Below, one piece after another: positions 24,079-31,948 of a stretch of DNA of 47,755 nucleotides (position 1 is its first letter; each line of letters begins with the position of its first letter). The DNA is from Micrococcus lylae NBRC 15355 (GTDB taxonomy: Bacteria > Actinomycetota > Actinomycetes > Actinomycetales > Micrococcaceae). Under the pieces are notes generated by a model. That model was not told the DNA's origin. It worked only from the letters and a program-made list of their open reading frames with translations, and ran no database searches. The DNA is taken from NCBI RefSeq assembly GCF_001570885.1, contig NZ_BCSN01000018.1, forward strand, positions 1 to 47,755, in the 5' to 3' direction. The translations under genes were made by a program, and so were the position numbers.

Positions 24079-25110
24079 GTGACCCCCTATGATCGCGTCC
24101 CCGACCAGCGTCCCGTTCCCGCCGGCACCGGCCTCACCCTCGAGGACGCCCTCCCGGCACCTGAGATGGCCGAGGCCGGAGGTGTGCCTGCGCGTCCTCG
24201 TCTGACCCGGACGGTCGCCGAGATGCGCTCTGCCCTCCGTGAGCTCGTCGCCGGCGCCGCGGACGACGATGCCTCCGACGCCGAGCCCGTCACCGTCGGC
24301 CTGGTCCCCACGATGGGAGCCCTCCATGGCGGCCACGCGGCCCTGGTGCGGCGGGCCCGCGCCGAGAACGACGTCGTGGCGGTCAGCATCTTCGTGAACC
24401 CGCTGCAGTTCGGCGATCCGGCCGACCTCGAGCACTATCCGCGCACCCTGGACGCCGACCTGGACCTGTTGGCGGCGGCGGGGGCCGACGTCGTGTTCGC
24501 CCCGGACGTGCAGCAGATGTATCCGGGCTACCCGGACGCGCCGATCGTCACCGTCTCGGCCGGCCGCATGGGGGAGGTCCTCGAGGGCGACTCCCGCCCG
24601 GGGCACTTCGACGGCGTGGCCACCGTCGTGGCGAAGCTGTGGAACATCGCCCGCCCGGCGGTGCCGGTCCTGCGCAGCTACTTCGGTCAGAAGGACGCGC
24701 AGCAGCTCACCGTCCTGCGCCGCCTCGCCACGGATCTGGACATCGACGTCGACGTCCGTGCCGTGCCCATCGTGCGTTCCCCCGAGGGCCTTGCCCTGTC
24801 CAGCCGCAACACCCGCCTGGACGCCGCGGGCCTGGAGCACGCGCTCGTCCTCAGCCGTGCCCTGCGCGGCCTGGCCGACGCCGCGGTGGCCGGCGAGCCC
24901 GTCGACGTCCAAGCCGCTCGCCGGATGGTCGAGGACGAACCGGGCGTCGAGTTGGACCACCTCGTGGTGGTGGACCGGGACACCTTCGCCGAGCTTGGCC
25001 CGGAGCTGCTGTGTCAGCCGTTGCGCCGGGACGCCCTCGCCCTCGTGGCAGCGCACGTGCCGCCGGTGCGGCTGATCGACAACATGGTGCTGCCGGCGGC
25101 GCAGGACTGA
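24079..25110 (+). CDS. panC: pantothenate synthetase
   Basis: A 343-residue enzyme that condenses pantoate and beta-alanine with [20 protein letters not shown] contains the HIGH-type motif HGGH at residues 83-86, then [38 protein letters not shown] and [10 protein letters not shown] (KMSKS-equivalent loop). The first ~45 residues precede the conserved core. GTG 24079 fits the TAGACT -10 placed six bases upstream; an internal start would leave that promoter unexplained. In related genomes panC directly follows the DUF2520 gene; here an 8.4-kb block intervenes. A short gap follows before the glycosylase. Confidence 0.96.
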   Translation: MTPYDRVPDQRPVPAGTGLTLEDALPAPEMAEAGGVPARPRLTRTVAEMRSALRELVAGAADDDASDAEPVTVGLVPTMGALHGGHAALVRRARAENDVVAVSIFVNPLQFGDPADLEHYPRTLDADLDLLAAAGADVVFAPDVQQMYPGYPDAPIVTVSAGRMGEVLEGDSRPGHFDGVATVVAKLWNIARPAVPVLRSYFGQKDAQQLTVLRRLATDLDIDVDVRAVPIVRSPEGLALSSRNTRLDAAGLEHALVLSRALRGLADAAVAGEPVDVQAARRMVEDEPGVELDHLVVVDRDTFAELGPELLCQPLRRDALALVAAHVPPVRLIDNMVLPAAQD

Positions 25111-25218
25111 GGCGTCGGCACCTGGTGGCAGGCCGGCCCCGGCTGGGATTCTGACGGTCCACGCCGCCAGGGTGGAGGTTCGTCCAGCGTCCGCACGCAC
25201 GTCTCCGGAAGGATGAAG

Positions 25219-25986
25219 ATGCCGTCCCCAGCTCACCGCGGCCTGCCGGGCGCGGACCCGGCGGACGCGGTCTCGACGCCCGTCCCGCGCTCCTGCGACG
25301 ACCTCGCCGCACTCTTCCACGTCCACCCGCGGCAGGCGGCGCCGGCCCTGCTCGGCTGCCTGCTCACGGCCGTCACCGCCGACGGGGCGGTCACCGTCCG
25401 CCTCACCGAGCTCGAGGCCTACGGCGACCGGGGCGAGGACCCGGGCGCCCACTCCTACCGTGGCCGCACCGAGCGCAACGCGGCGCTGTTCGGGCCGCCG
25501 CAGCGGACGTACGTGTACCTGAATTATGGGATCCACCGTTGTCTCAACCTCGTCGTCCACGAGCCCGACGCGGCCGGCGGCCTCCTCGTCCGCGCCGCTG
25601 AGGTCGTCGCCGGTCATGACCTCGCCGTCCTCCGCCGGGGCCGGGACACCGGCGCCCGACTGCTCTCCGGCCCCGGCAACCTCGGCCAGGGCCTCGGCAT
25701 CACCCTGGAGATGGGGCACCTGCCGATCACACTCGCCGATGCTCCTGCGCCCGGGGGAGCACCCGGGCTTGCTGTTCCCCGCATCCCGCGTCCCGACGAC
25801 GGCCTCGCACCCGCCGTGTTCGTCCTCGCTCCGCCGCCGGCCGGCTCGGCCCCACCGCACGTGTCGACCGGGCCCCGGGTGGGCGTCTCCGGCGAGGGAG
25901 GATCGGCGCGGTTCCCGTGGCGGCACTGGATCACCGGCGACGCCTCGGTGAGCCGCTTCCGTGCGGGCCGGAACGTGCCGGCCTGA
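25219..25986 (+). CDS. mpg: DNA-3-methyladenine glycosylase (AAG/MPG family)
   Basis: A 255-residue base-excision enzyme that removes 3-methyladenine, hypoxanthine and related lesions. Landmarks are AAPALLGCLLTA, RLTELEAYGDRGEDPGAHSYRGRTERNAALFGPP (substrate-pocket region), TYVYLNYGIHRCLNLV, LLVRAAEV and the DNA-intercalating/active loop SGPGNLGQGLGI. ATG 25219 is preferred because GGAAGG (25207-25212) is six bases upstream; ATG 25213 would be too close to it. The C-terminus ends RHWITGDASVSRFR as in homologues. It is monocistronic between panC and a repeat array. Confidence 0.92.
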   Translation: MPSPAHRGLPGADPADAVSTPVPRSCDDLAALFHVHPRQAAPALLGCLLTAVTADGAVTVRLTELEAYGDRGEDPGAHSYRGRTERNAALFGPPQRTYVYLNYGIHRCLNLVVHEPDAAGGLLVRAAEVVAGHDLAVLRRGRDTGARLLSGPGNLGQGLGITLEMGHLPITLADAPAPGGAPGLAVPRIPRPDDGLAPAVFVLAPPPAGSAPPHVSTGPRVGVSGEGGSARFPWRHWITGDASVSRFRAGRNVPA

Positions 25987-26030
25987 GGGCGGCCGCCTGC
26001 CGCGGGCCGCGATGTCCAAGGCCCCGGAGG

Positions 26031-26240
26031 CTTCGTTCCGAAACGGAGCGTGCCGCGCAGGCTCCGGATCGGATCGAGCGCTTGGGAGGGGAAGGGCGCT
26101 TGGCCCCCGGGGGCTTCGTTCCGAAATGGAGCGTGCCGCGCAGGCTCCGGATCGAATCGAGCGCTGGGGAGGGGAAGGGCGCTTGGCCCCGGGGGCTTCG
26201 TTCCGAAAGGGAGCACGCCGGGCAGGCTCTGGATCAGATC
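26031..26240 (+). repeat. 82/83-bp tandem repeat, two full copies and one partial
   Basis: Copies begin at 26031, 26114 and 26196, each opening CTTCGTTCCGAAA and continuing GGAGCG(T/C)GCCG; the first two also share GAGGGGAAGGGCGCTTGG near their ends. The third is truncated after about 45 bp, at GGATCAGATCGAG, where the 32-bp array begins. Confidence 0.93.
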
Positions 26241-26332
26241 GAGGCGCGGGCAGGCGCGGGCAGTGGCAGATCGAGGCGCGGGCAGGCGCGGGTAGTGGCA
26301 GATCGAGGCGCGGGCAGGCGCAGATCCGAGTG
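26237..26332 (+). repeat. 32-bp tandem repeat, three copies
   Basis: Units start at 26237, 26269 and 26301, each opening GATCGAGGCGCGGGCAGGCG. The first two differ by a single base, and the third diverges in its second half. The array follows on directly from the 82-bp repeat array. Confidence 0.93.
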
Positions 26333-26410
26333 CAGATCAAGAGCCGCGCAGGAAGCCGCGGCGGACGCGCGTCGCTCCTGCGCCCTTGCCAGTGTGGGGG
26401 CGGGCGTGTC

Positions 26411-26422
26411 TACGGTGCAGGC
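26411..26422 (+). promoter_or_regulatory. candidate leaderless promoter of the SRPBCC gene
   Basis: TACGGT (26411-26416) ends six bases before ATG 26423, with no Shine-Dalgarno sequence between. Confidence 0.5.
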
Positions 26423-26902
26423 ATGAGCATGAATCAGAGTCCCCAGGGCGAGACGAAGCAGTCCGTGACCCGCACGATCGACGCTCCGGCCAAGGACATC
26501 TTCGAGGTGCTGACCTTGCCGGAGAAGCACAAGCTCTTCGACTCCAGCGGCTTCGTCGTGGACGACGAGAAGACGCAGCGCATCCAGAAGGTCGGCGACG
26601 TGTTCACCATGAACATGCAGGGCGAGCACATGGGCGGCGAGTACCGGACCGACAACCACGTGGTCGCCTACGACGAGAACAAGATGGTCGGCTGGGCCAC
26701 CGCACCCGCCGGCACCGAGCCGCCGGGATGGGAGTGGATCTGGACCCTCGAGGCCACCGGCCAGGATTCCACGGAGGTGACCCTGACCTACGACTGGTCC
26801 AAGGTCACCGACCCGGACCTCCTTGCGAAGAACCTGTTCCCGCTGATCAGCCAGGAGCAGATGGAGGAGTCCGTCTCCAAGCTCGCGGCCGCGGTCTCCT
26901 GA
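26423..26902 (+). CDS. SRPBCC/START-like fold protein
   Basis: A 159-residue protein of the polyketide cyclase/AHSA1-like SRPBCC type: SVTRTIDAPAKDIFEVLTLPEKHKLFDSSG at the N-terminus, WEWIWTLEATGQDSTEVTLTYDWS, and a C-terminal helix. Such domains hold a deep hydrophobic pocket that binds lipids or other small molecules; no ligand can be inferred. ATG 26423 has TACGGT six bases upstream and no ribosome site. Codon use is relatively rich in AAG and GAG compared with its neighbours, suggesting good expression. It stands alone and is followed by a very strong hairpin. Confidence 0.85.
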   Translation: MSMNQSPQGETKQSVTRTIDAPAKDIFEVLTLPEKHKLFDSSGFVVDDEKTQRIQKVGDVFTMNMQGEHMGGEYRTDNHVVAYDENKMVGWATAPAGTEPPGWEWIWTLEATGQDSTEVTLTYDWSKVTDPDLLAKNLFPLISQEQMEESVSKLAAAVS

Positions 26903-26981
26903 CCTGAGCGAGGCATGGTCGGCGGGGCAGTGACGGCCCGCCGGAGGAGTTCCGCACCCAGCAAAGTCCTCTGAGCCGACC

Positions 26982-27042
26982 CGACGACGGCGGCGCACCC
27001 GGGCACTGCATGCAGTGCTCCCCGGGTGCGCCGCCGTCGTCG
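26982..27042. terminator. composite 22-bp hairpin terminator after the SRPBCC gene
   Basis: A perfect 22-bp inverted repeat has arms 26982-27003 and 27021-27042; the arms contain CGACGACGGCGGCGC and its complement. The loop holds an inner perfect 14-nt palindrome, CACTGCATGCAGTG (27004-27017). There is no U tract. It lies between the SRPBCC stop and the M13 promoter. Confidence 0.75.
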
Positions 27043-27069
27043 TCCCTGCGCAGGTGTGACCTGACCCAC

Positions 27070-27126
27070 TAGGCTTCGGGGGAGCATGCCTGCCCGCCGT
27101 CCACAGCATCCGAAGGAGCACCACCT
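27070..27126 (+). promoter_or_regulatory. promoter and 14-codon leader ORF of the M13 peptidase gene
   Basis: TAGGCT (27070-27075) is a good -10. ATG 27086 opens a 14-codon frame (MPARRPQHPKEHHL) whose TGA (27128-27130) overlaps the peptidase GTG at 27127. AAGGAG at 27113-27118 serves the peptidase. Whether the short frame is translated cannot be seen. Confidence 0.45.
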
Positions 27127-29244
27127 GTGACCGCACCTGCCGAGAACGCCGTCCCGAGCCCCACCGAGGACCTCTACCGCCACGTCAACGGCGAGTGGCT
27201 GGCCTCCCATGAGATCCCCTCCGACCAGGGCGCCTACGGCGCGTTCCTCGAGCTGCGGGACAACGCCGAGCTCGCGGTCCGGCACCTGTGCGAGGACGCT
27301 GTGCGCGCCGTCGGCACCGGCCATGATGCCGCCCGCGCCCGTGTGGAGGCCTCTGCGGACATCGCCTCCCCGGACACCGTGTTGGACGCCGCCTCCGCGG
27401 ACGCCCCGGAGCAGACCTCTTCCGCCGAGGACGCCGCCGCCTCGGACGCCTCTTCCGATGACACCTCCGCCGACCGGACCGCGCTGCGCCGCCGCATCGC
27501 CGCCCTCTACACCTCGTTCATGGACGAGGAGGTCGTGGAGGCCCGCGGCGTGGCCCCGATCGCCGGAGACCTCGCCGCCATCGAGACCGTGGAGACCCCG
27601 GAGCAGCTGCTCACCCTCTCCGGCGCCCTGCAGCGGCACGGCGTCTCCGGCCTGATCAACACCGGCGCCATGAACGACGCCGGCGACCCCGAGCGCATGC
27701 TCCTCCACCTGCTCCAGGGCGGCCTCGGCCTGCCGGACGAGTCCTACTACCGCGAGGACTCCTACGCGGAGATCGTCTCCGAGTACCGCGCCCACCTGGG
27801 CCGCATGCTCGCCCTGGCAGGCATCGGTGCGGACGAGGCGGAGGCCTCCGAGATCGCCGGCCGCGTCGTGGACCTGGAGACGAAGATCGCCTCGCACCAT
27901 TGGGACGTGGTGCGCTCCCGCGACGCCGTGGCCCGCTACAACCTGCTCACCCGCGCTCAGCTGGACGAGACGTTCCCGCTGGCGCAGGCCTGGCTGGAGG
28001 GCATCGGTGCCGCCGGCACCCGCTCGGACGAGGTCGTGGTGTGGCAGCCGGACTTCCTCGCCGGCGTCCAGTCGCTGCTCGCCGGCGAGGACGCCGTGGA
28101 CCTGCAGACCTGGAAGCACTGGCTTGAGGTGCAGGTCCTTCGTTCCTTCGCCGCGTACCTGCCTGAGGCGTTCGTGCAGGAGAACTTCTCGTTCTACGGC
28201 CGCCGCCTGGCCGGCACCGAGGAGGTCCGCCCGCGCTGGAAGCGCGCCGTGGCGTTCGTGAACTCCGCCGCCGGCGAGGACGTGGCACAGCTGTACGTGG
28301 CCAAGCACTACCCGGCCGGCCATCAGGACCAGATGGACAGGCTGGTCGGCCTCCTCAACGAGGCCTACCGGCGCTCCATCTCCCGCCTGGACTGGATGGG
28401 GGAGGACACACGCCAGCGTGCGTTGGAGAAGCTGTCCATGTTCCGCCCGATGGTCGGATTCCCGTCCAAGTGGATCGACTACTCCACTCTGGAGGTGGAC
28501 GCGGACGACCTGCTCGGCAACGCCCGCCGCGCGGATGAGTTCGCCTGGGACTGGGACCTGGCGAAGATCGAGAAGGGCCCGGATCCGGAGGAGTGGCACA
28601 TGACTCCCCAGACCGTGAACGCCTACTACTCGCCGCTGGAGAACGCGATCGTGTTCCCGGCGGCCATCCTGCAGCCCCCGTTCTTCGACCCGGAGCGCTC
28701 CATGGCCGCGAACCTGGGAGGCATCGGCGCGGTGATCGGCCACGAGATCGGCCACGGCTTCGACGACCAGGGCTCCCGCTACGACGGCACCGGCACCCTG
28801 AAGAACTGGTGGACGGACGAGGACCGGGAGGCGTTCTCGGACCGCACCGCCAAGCTGGTCGCCCAGTACAGCGCCCTGTCCCCGGCGGAGGCCCCGGACC
28901 ACCACGTCAACGGCGAGTTCACTCTGGGTGAGAACATCGGCGATCTCGGCGGCTTGGGCATCGCGCACCAGGCGTTGGAGATCTGGCGTGAGGAGCAGTC
29001 TGAGTCCGCGGACGAGGACACTGCGGCGCAGGACCGTGAGTTCTTCTCCTCCTGGGCCTCGGTGTGGCGTCAGCTGACGCGTCCGGAGACGATGGTCACG
29101 CGCATCGCCTCGGATCCGCATTCACCGAACGAGTTCCGCTGCAACCAGGTGGTGAAGAACCTGGACGCCTTCCACGCCGCCTACGGCACCACCGAGCAGG
29201 ACCCGATGTGGCTGGCTCCGGAGGAGCGCGTCTCCATCTGGTGA
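27127..29244 (+). CDS. M13 family (neprilysin-like) zinc metallopeptidase
   Basis: A 705-residue peptidase. The zinc site HEIGH is at residues 539-543 within IGHEIGHGFDDQGSRYDG, with third ligand E602 in ENIGDLGGLG, plus the family motif VNAYYSPLENAIVFPAAILQPPFFD. The N-terminal domain begins DLYRHVNGEWL as usual. No signal peptide is visible, so this is a cytoplasmic PepO-like oligopeptidase. A ~45-residue Ala/Ser/Asp-rich insert (about residues 72-118) breaks the N-terminal domain. GTG 27127 has AAGGAG eight bases upstream. Composite hairpins lie immediately before and after the gene. Confidence 0.95.
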   Translation: MTAPAENAVPSPTEDLYRHVNGEWLASHEIPSDQGAYGAFLELRDNAELAVRHLCEDAVRAVGTGHDAARARVEASADIASPDTVLDAASADAPEQTSSAEDAAASDASSDDTSADRTALRRRIAALYTSFMDEEVVEARGVAPIAGDLAAIETVETPEQLLTLSGALQRHGVSGLINTGAMNDAGDPERMLLHLLQGGLGLPDESYYREDSYAEIVSEYRAHLGRMLALAGIGADEAEASEIAGRVVDLETKIASHHWDVVRSRDAVARYNLLTRAQLDETFPLAQAWLEGIGAAGTRSDEVVVWQPDFLAGVQSLLAGEDAVDLQTWKHWLEVQVLRSFAAYLPEAFVQENFSFYGRRLAGTEEVRPRWKRAVAFVNSAAGEDVAQLYVAKHYPAGHQDQMDRLVGLLNEAYRRSISRLDWMGEDTRQRALEKLSMFRPMVGFPSKWIDYSTLEVDADDLLGNARRADEFAWDWDLAKIEKGPDPEEWHMTPQTVNAYYSPLENAIVFPAAILQPPFFDPERSMAANLGGIGAVIGHEIGHGFDDQGSRYDGTGTLKNWWTDEDREAFSDRTAKLVAQYSALSPAEAPDHHVNGEFTLGENIGDLGGLGIAHQALEIWREEQSESADEDTAAQDREFFSSWASVWRQLTRPETMVTRIASDPHSPNEFRCNQVVKNLDAFHAAYGTTEQDPMWLAPEERVSIW

Positions 29245-29264
29245 CCCGACCCCGCAGGGGAACA

Positions 29265-29326
29265 ACGACGACGGCCGCTCACCTGCCGACTGCATGTGCA
29301 GTCGGACGGTGGGCGGCCGTCGTCGT
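29265..29326. terminator. composite bidirectional hairpin after the M13 peptidase
   Basis: The outer 19-bp stem (29265-29283 with 29308-29326, one T-G wobble) contains ACGACGACGGCCGC and its complement. The inner 9-bp stem CCGACTGCA (29286-29294) / TGCAGTCGG (29297-29305) has a 2-nt loop. It separates the M13 gene from the convergent marR gene. Confidence 0.78.
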
Positions 29327-29407
29327 GGGTTCGGGGTCTCGGAGGCCTCGGCGCACCGCGGCACCCGGGGTGCGCGGCGGGGAGGGGCGCCTGCGGCGCC
29401 GGAGGCC

Positions 29408-29902
29408 TCACTCGGCGCGGCGGGCGCGCTCCTCGGTGAAGCGGTGCAGCAGGGTGCCGAGCTGCCGGACGTCCTCCAGGTCCCAGCCGGCGAGGTCGCG
29501 GCGCATGCCGCCGCCGACCGGTCCGGTGCGGACCTCGTGGAGGCGGCGCAGGCCCTCTTCGGTGGGGCGCAGGACGGCCGCACGGCGGTCCTTCGGATCG
29601 GCCTCCCGGGTGATGAGCTCCAGGGATTCGAGCTCCTTGACGAAGCGGGAGATCTGCGCACGGTCGGCGAGCATCGTCTCGGCCAGGGCGGACGGGGACA
29701 GCGGGGCGGCGTTGACGATCGTCAGGAACGCCTTCATCGCACCGGAGGACATGCCGGGGCTGAGCTGCTCGGCGTGCCGGGCCACGAGCTGGCGGTACTG
29801 GCGGACGAGCGTGACGAAGGAGCCCTCGAGGTCGCGGATGGCGGCCTCGAACTCCTCCGGGTGCTCGGCGGCGGCGCCCAGGGGGAGCGGGGTGCTGCTC
29901 AT
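29408..29902 (-). CDS. MarR family transcriptional regulator
   Basis: A 164-residue DNA-binding repressor. The winged helix spans about residues 55-125: MKAFLTIVNAAPLSPSALAETMLADRAQISRFVKELESLELITREADPKDRRAAVLRPTEEG-type sequence, including the wing D-x-x-D-R-R. Such proteins bind inverted repeats as dimers and release on binding phenolics or drugs. Its ATG (29902) overlaps the stop of the upstream MFS pump by 4 bp (ATGA), so pump and regulator are one operon. The likely operators are the TTGA-N6-TCAA palindromes at 31848-31878. Unusually, the regulator is the second gene. Confidence 0.92.
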   Translation of the reverse strand: MSSTPLPLGAAAEHPEEFEAAIRDLEGSFVTLVRQYRQLVARHAEQLSPGMSSGAMKAFLTIVNAAPLSPSALAETMLADRAQISRFVKELESLELITREADPKDRRAAVLRPTEEGLRRLHEVRTGPVGGGMRRDLAGWDLEDVRQLGTLLHRFTEERARRAE

Positions 29903-31710
29903 CGGTCGCCTCCGGTCCGGCGGGTCGCCTCGGTTCCGGTACCCCGGGGGGCGTCCGGTTGCACGCCGGTGTCCCCCCAGGCTGTGTCCGTGCCGCGGGA
30001 GACGCCCGGCTGTCCGCCGGCGTCCGGGCGCTCGTCACGGATCTGCGGCAGGGAGCCGGTGTGCGGGCCCACCGCGGCGGCCGCCGCCTCCTGCTGGGCG
30101 CTGCGGCGGGCACGCTGGGCGGCACGCTGCTCCTGGGCGTTGCGACGGCCCAGCGGGATGTTCGGAAGCAGCAGCACCGCCACGATGCCCAGCACGGCCA
30201 GCGGCACGGTCCAGAGGAAGGCGTTCGAGATGGCCTGGGCGTAGGTCTCCTCGAAGATCACGCGCAGCTCGTGCGGCATGGAGGCCACGGCGGGCAGGCG
30301 GCCGGCCTGCATGTCCGTGGCCCACTTGGCCCCTTCGGGACCCATGCCCGCGAGGGCGGCCTGGACCTCGGCGGCGCGGGACTGGATGCCGTCCGTCACC
30401 GTGGTGGCTACGGCGGCGCCCATCGCGGCCACGCCGGCCGAGCCGCCGAGGGTACGGAAGAAGGTCACGCCCGAGGTGGCCACGCCCATGGCGTGCGGAT
30501 CCGTGGTGTTCTGCACCACCAGTACGAGGTTCTGCATGGTGATGCCCATGCCCAGGCCCACCAGTGCCATGTAGACGCAGACCAGGGCGAAGTTCGTGTC
30601 GTAGCGCAGGGTGCCCAGCAGTGCCAGGCCGATGGTCAGGAACACGGAGCCCGCCACCAGGAACGGCTTCCAGTTGCCGTGCTTGGTGATGTGCCGGCCC
30701 GCCAGAGTGGAGGAGATCAGGAACGCGGCCATCAGTGGCAGGGTCATGAATCCGGCCTGGGACGGGGTGGCACCGCGGGCGAGCTGCATGTACTGGGCCA
30801 GGTAGACGCCGGAGCCGAACATGGCCAGGCCCACCGACAGCGAGGCCACCACGGCCAGGGTGAATGTGCGGTTCCGGAACAGGCGCAACGGGATCAGCGG
30901 CTCGGAGACGCTGCGCTCGACCACCACGAACAGCGCGGCGGCCAGCAGGGATCCGCCGACCATCCAGGCGCTGGTGGGCGAGACCCACTCGAAGTCCTGG
31001 CCGGCACGGGTGACCCAGAGCAGCAGGAGGGTGGTGGCGGCGGCCATCAGGGCGATGCCGAGGATGTCGATGTTGGCCTTCCGGGGGGAGAGGCGCTCGA
31101 GCTTGAGGTTCTTCTCCACCATCACCAGGGCGGCGAGGGCGAACGGCACGGAGACGAAGAAGTTCCACCTCCATCCCAGGGTGTCCGTGATCAGGCCGCC
31201 GAGCAGCGGGCCGCCCACGGTGGCGACGGCCATGACGGCACCGAACAGCCCCATGTAGCGTCCGCGCTCACGGGGGCTGATGATGTCCGCCATGATCACC
31301 TGGGACAGGGCGATGAGACCGCCGCCGCCCAGGCCCTGCAGGACGCGGCAGGAGATCATCCACGCCGGGTCCTGCGCGAAGCCGGCCGCGGCGGTGGCCG
31401 CGACGAACACGACGATGGCGATCTGGAACAGCAGCTTGCGGGAGAACAGGTCCGCCAACTTTCCCCAGATCGGGGTGGCGATCGCGGTGGCGAGCATCAT
31501 CGCGGTGACCACCCACGTGTAGGTGGCCTGGTCTCCGCCGAGGTCATGGACGATCACCGGCAGGGACGTGGAGACCACCGTGTTGGCGATCATCGACACG
31601 AACATGCCCAGGAGCAGGCCGGTCAGGGCCTGCAGGATCTTGCGGTGCCGTTCCTGCGGGTCGGCGGCGACGATCGAGACGGACGAGGTCTCGGGGTTCG
31701 TGGTGGACAT
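29899..31710 (-). CDS. MFS drug-efflux transporter, DHA2 (EmrB/QacA-like) family
   Basis: A 603-residue integral membrane protein with ~14 hydrophobic segments. The family motif LSRKLL is in the first cytoplasmic loop (IWGKLADLFSRKLLFQ), and motif C-like PLLGGLITDTLGWRWNFFVSVPF follows, both typical of 14-helix DHA2 proton/drug antiporters. The last ~90 residues are a hydrophilic, Gln/Arg/Gly-rich cytoplasmic tail. ATG 31710 follows an A/G-rich stretch. A strong promoter with overlapping palindromes lies ~140 bp upstream. Its translational overlap with marR implies export of a compound sensed by that regulator. Confidence 0.93.
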   Translation of the reverse strand: MSTTNPETSSVSIVAADPQERHRKILQALTGLLLGMFVSMIANTVVSTSLPVIVHDLGGDQATYTWVVTAMMLATAIATPIWGKLADLFSRKLLFQIAIVVFVAATAAAGFAQDPAWMISCRVLQGLGGGGLIALSQVIMADIISPRERGRYMGLFGAVMAVATVGGPLLGGLITDTLGWRWNFFVSVPFALAALVMVEKNLKLERLSPRKANIDILGIALMAAATTLLLLWVTRAGQDFEWVSPTSAWMVGGSLLAAALFVVVERSVSEPLIPLRLFRNRTFTLAVVASLSVGLAMFGSGVYLAQYMQLARGATPSQAGFMTLPLMAAFLISSTLAGRHITKHGNWKPFLVAGSVFLTIGLALLGTLRYDTNFALVCVYMALVGLGMGITMQNLVLVVQNTTDPHAMGVATSGVTFFRTLGGSAGVAAMGAAVATTVTDGIQSRAAEVQAALAGMGPEGAKWATDMQAGRLPAVASMPHELRVIFEETYAQAISNAFLWTVPLAVLGIVAVLLLPNIPLGRRNAQEQRAAQRARRSAQQEAAAAAVGPHTGSLPQIRDERPDAGGQPGVSRGTDTAWGDTGVQPDAPRGTGTEATRRTGGDR

Positions 31711-31840
31711 GCGGTCCTTCCGGGGAAGGGAGGCGACGTCGTGGCGGCGGCGGGCGGCAGCGGCACCCCTGGGAAGGTGCTTCAGGCTGCGGCGGGCCGG
31801 TGCGTGCGGCGGGGCACTCCGGTCAGGTCATTGCGTGATG

Positions 31841-31878
31841 TCAACGGTTGATTTTAGTCAATGATTGACGAACGTCAA
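31841..31878 (-). promoter_or_regulatory. promoter and MarR-type operators of the MFS-marR operon
   Basis: Read on the minus strand, TTGACG (31878-31873) and TAAAAT (31856-31851) are 16 bp apart, a near-consensus sigma-70-type promoter. It is covered by the palindromes TTGACGAACGTCAA (31865-31878, perfect) and TTGATTTTAGTCAA (31848-31861, one mismatch), whose starts are 17 bp apart. TCAACGGTTGA (31841-31851) adds a third half-site pair. The stretch is strikingly AT-rich for this genome. Confidence 0.8.
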
Positions 31879-31935
31879 TGGTCTGTGCCTGCGGTCTGCC
31901 CCACCTCGCAGTGCGGCATCGGCGCCGGTCCCGGG

Positions 31936-31948
31936 GATACTGGTGGGC
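31936..31948 (+). promoter_or_regulatory. candidate leaderless promoter of the 2-hydroxyacid dehydrogenase
   Basis: GATACT (31936-31941) ends seven bases before ATG 31949, with GGTGGGC between. The same seven bases separate the -10 candidate and the start of the gene at 42809. Confidence 0.5.

Larger units (their letters stand above)
25987..26422. other. 436-bp intergenic region made largely of tandem repeats
   Basis: The interval between mpg and the SRPBCC gene is dominated by the two repeat arrays listed separately. No ribosome site, terminator with a long stem, or convincing open reading frame was found in it. The SRPBCC promoter candidate is at its 3' end (26411-26416). Confidence 0.7.

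Noticed and set aside
24040-26340. A 766-codon minus-strand frame opposite panC and mpg
   Set aside because: It covers two unambiguous plus-strand genes and a repeat array; its N-terminus is simply the repeats read backwards.
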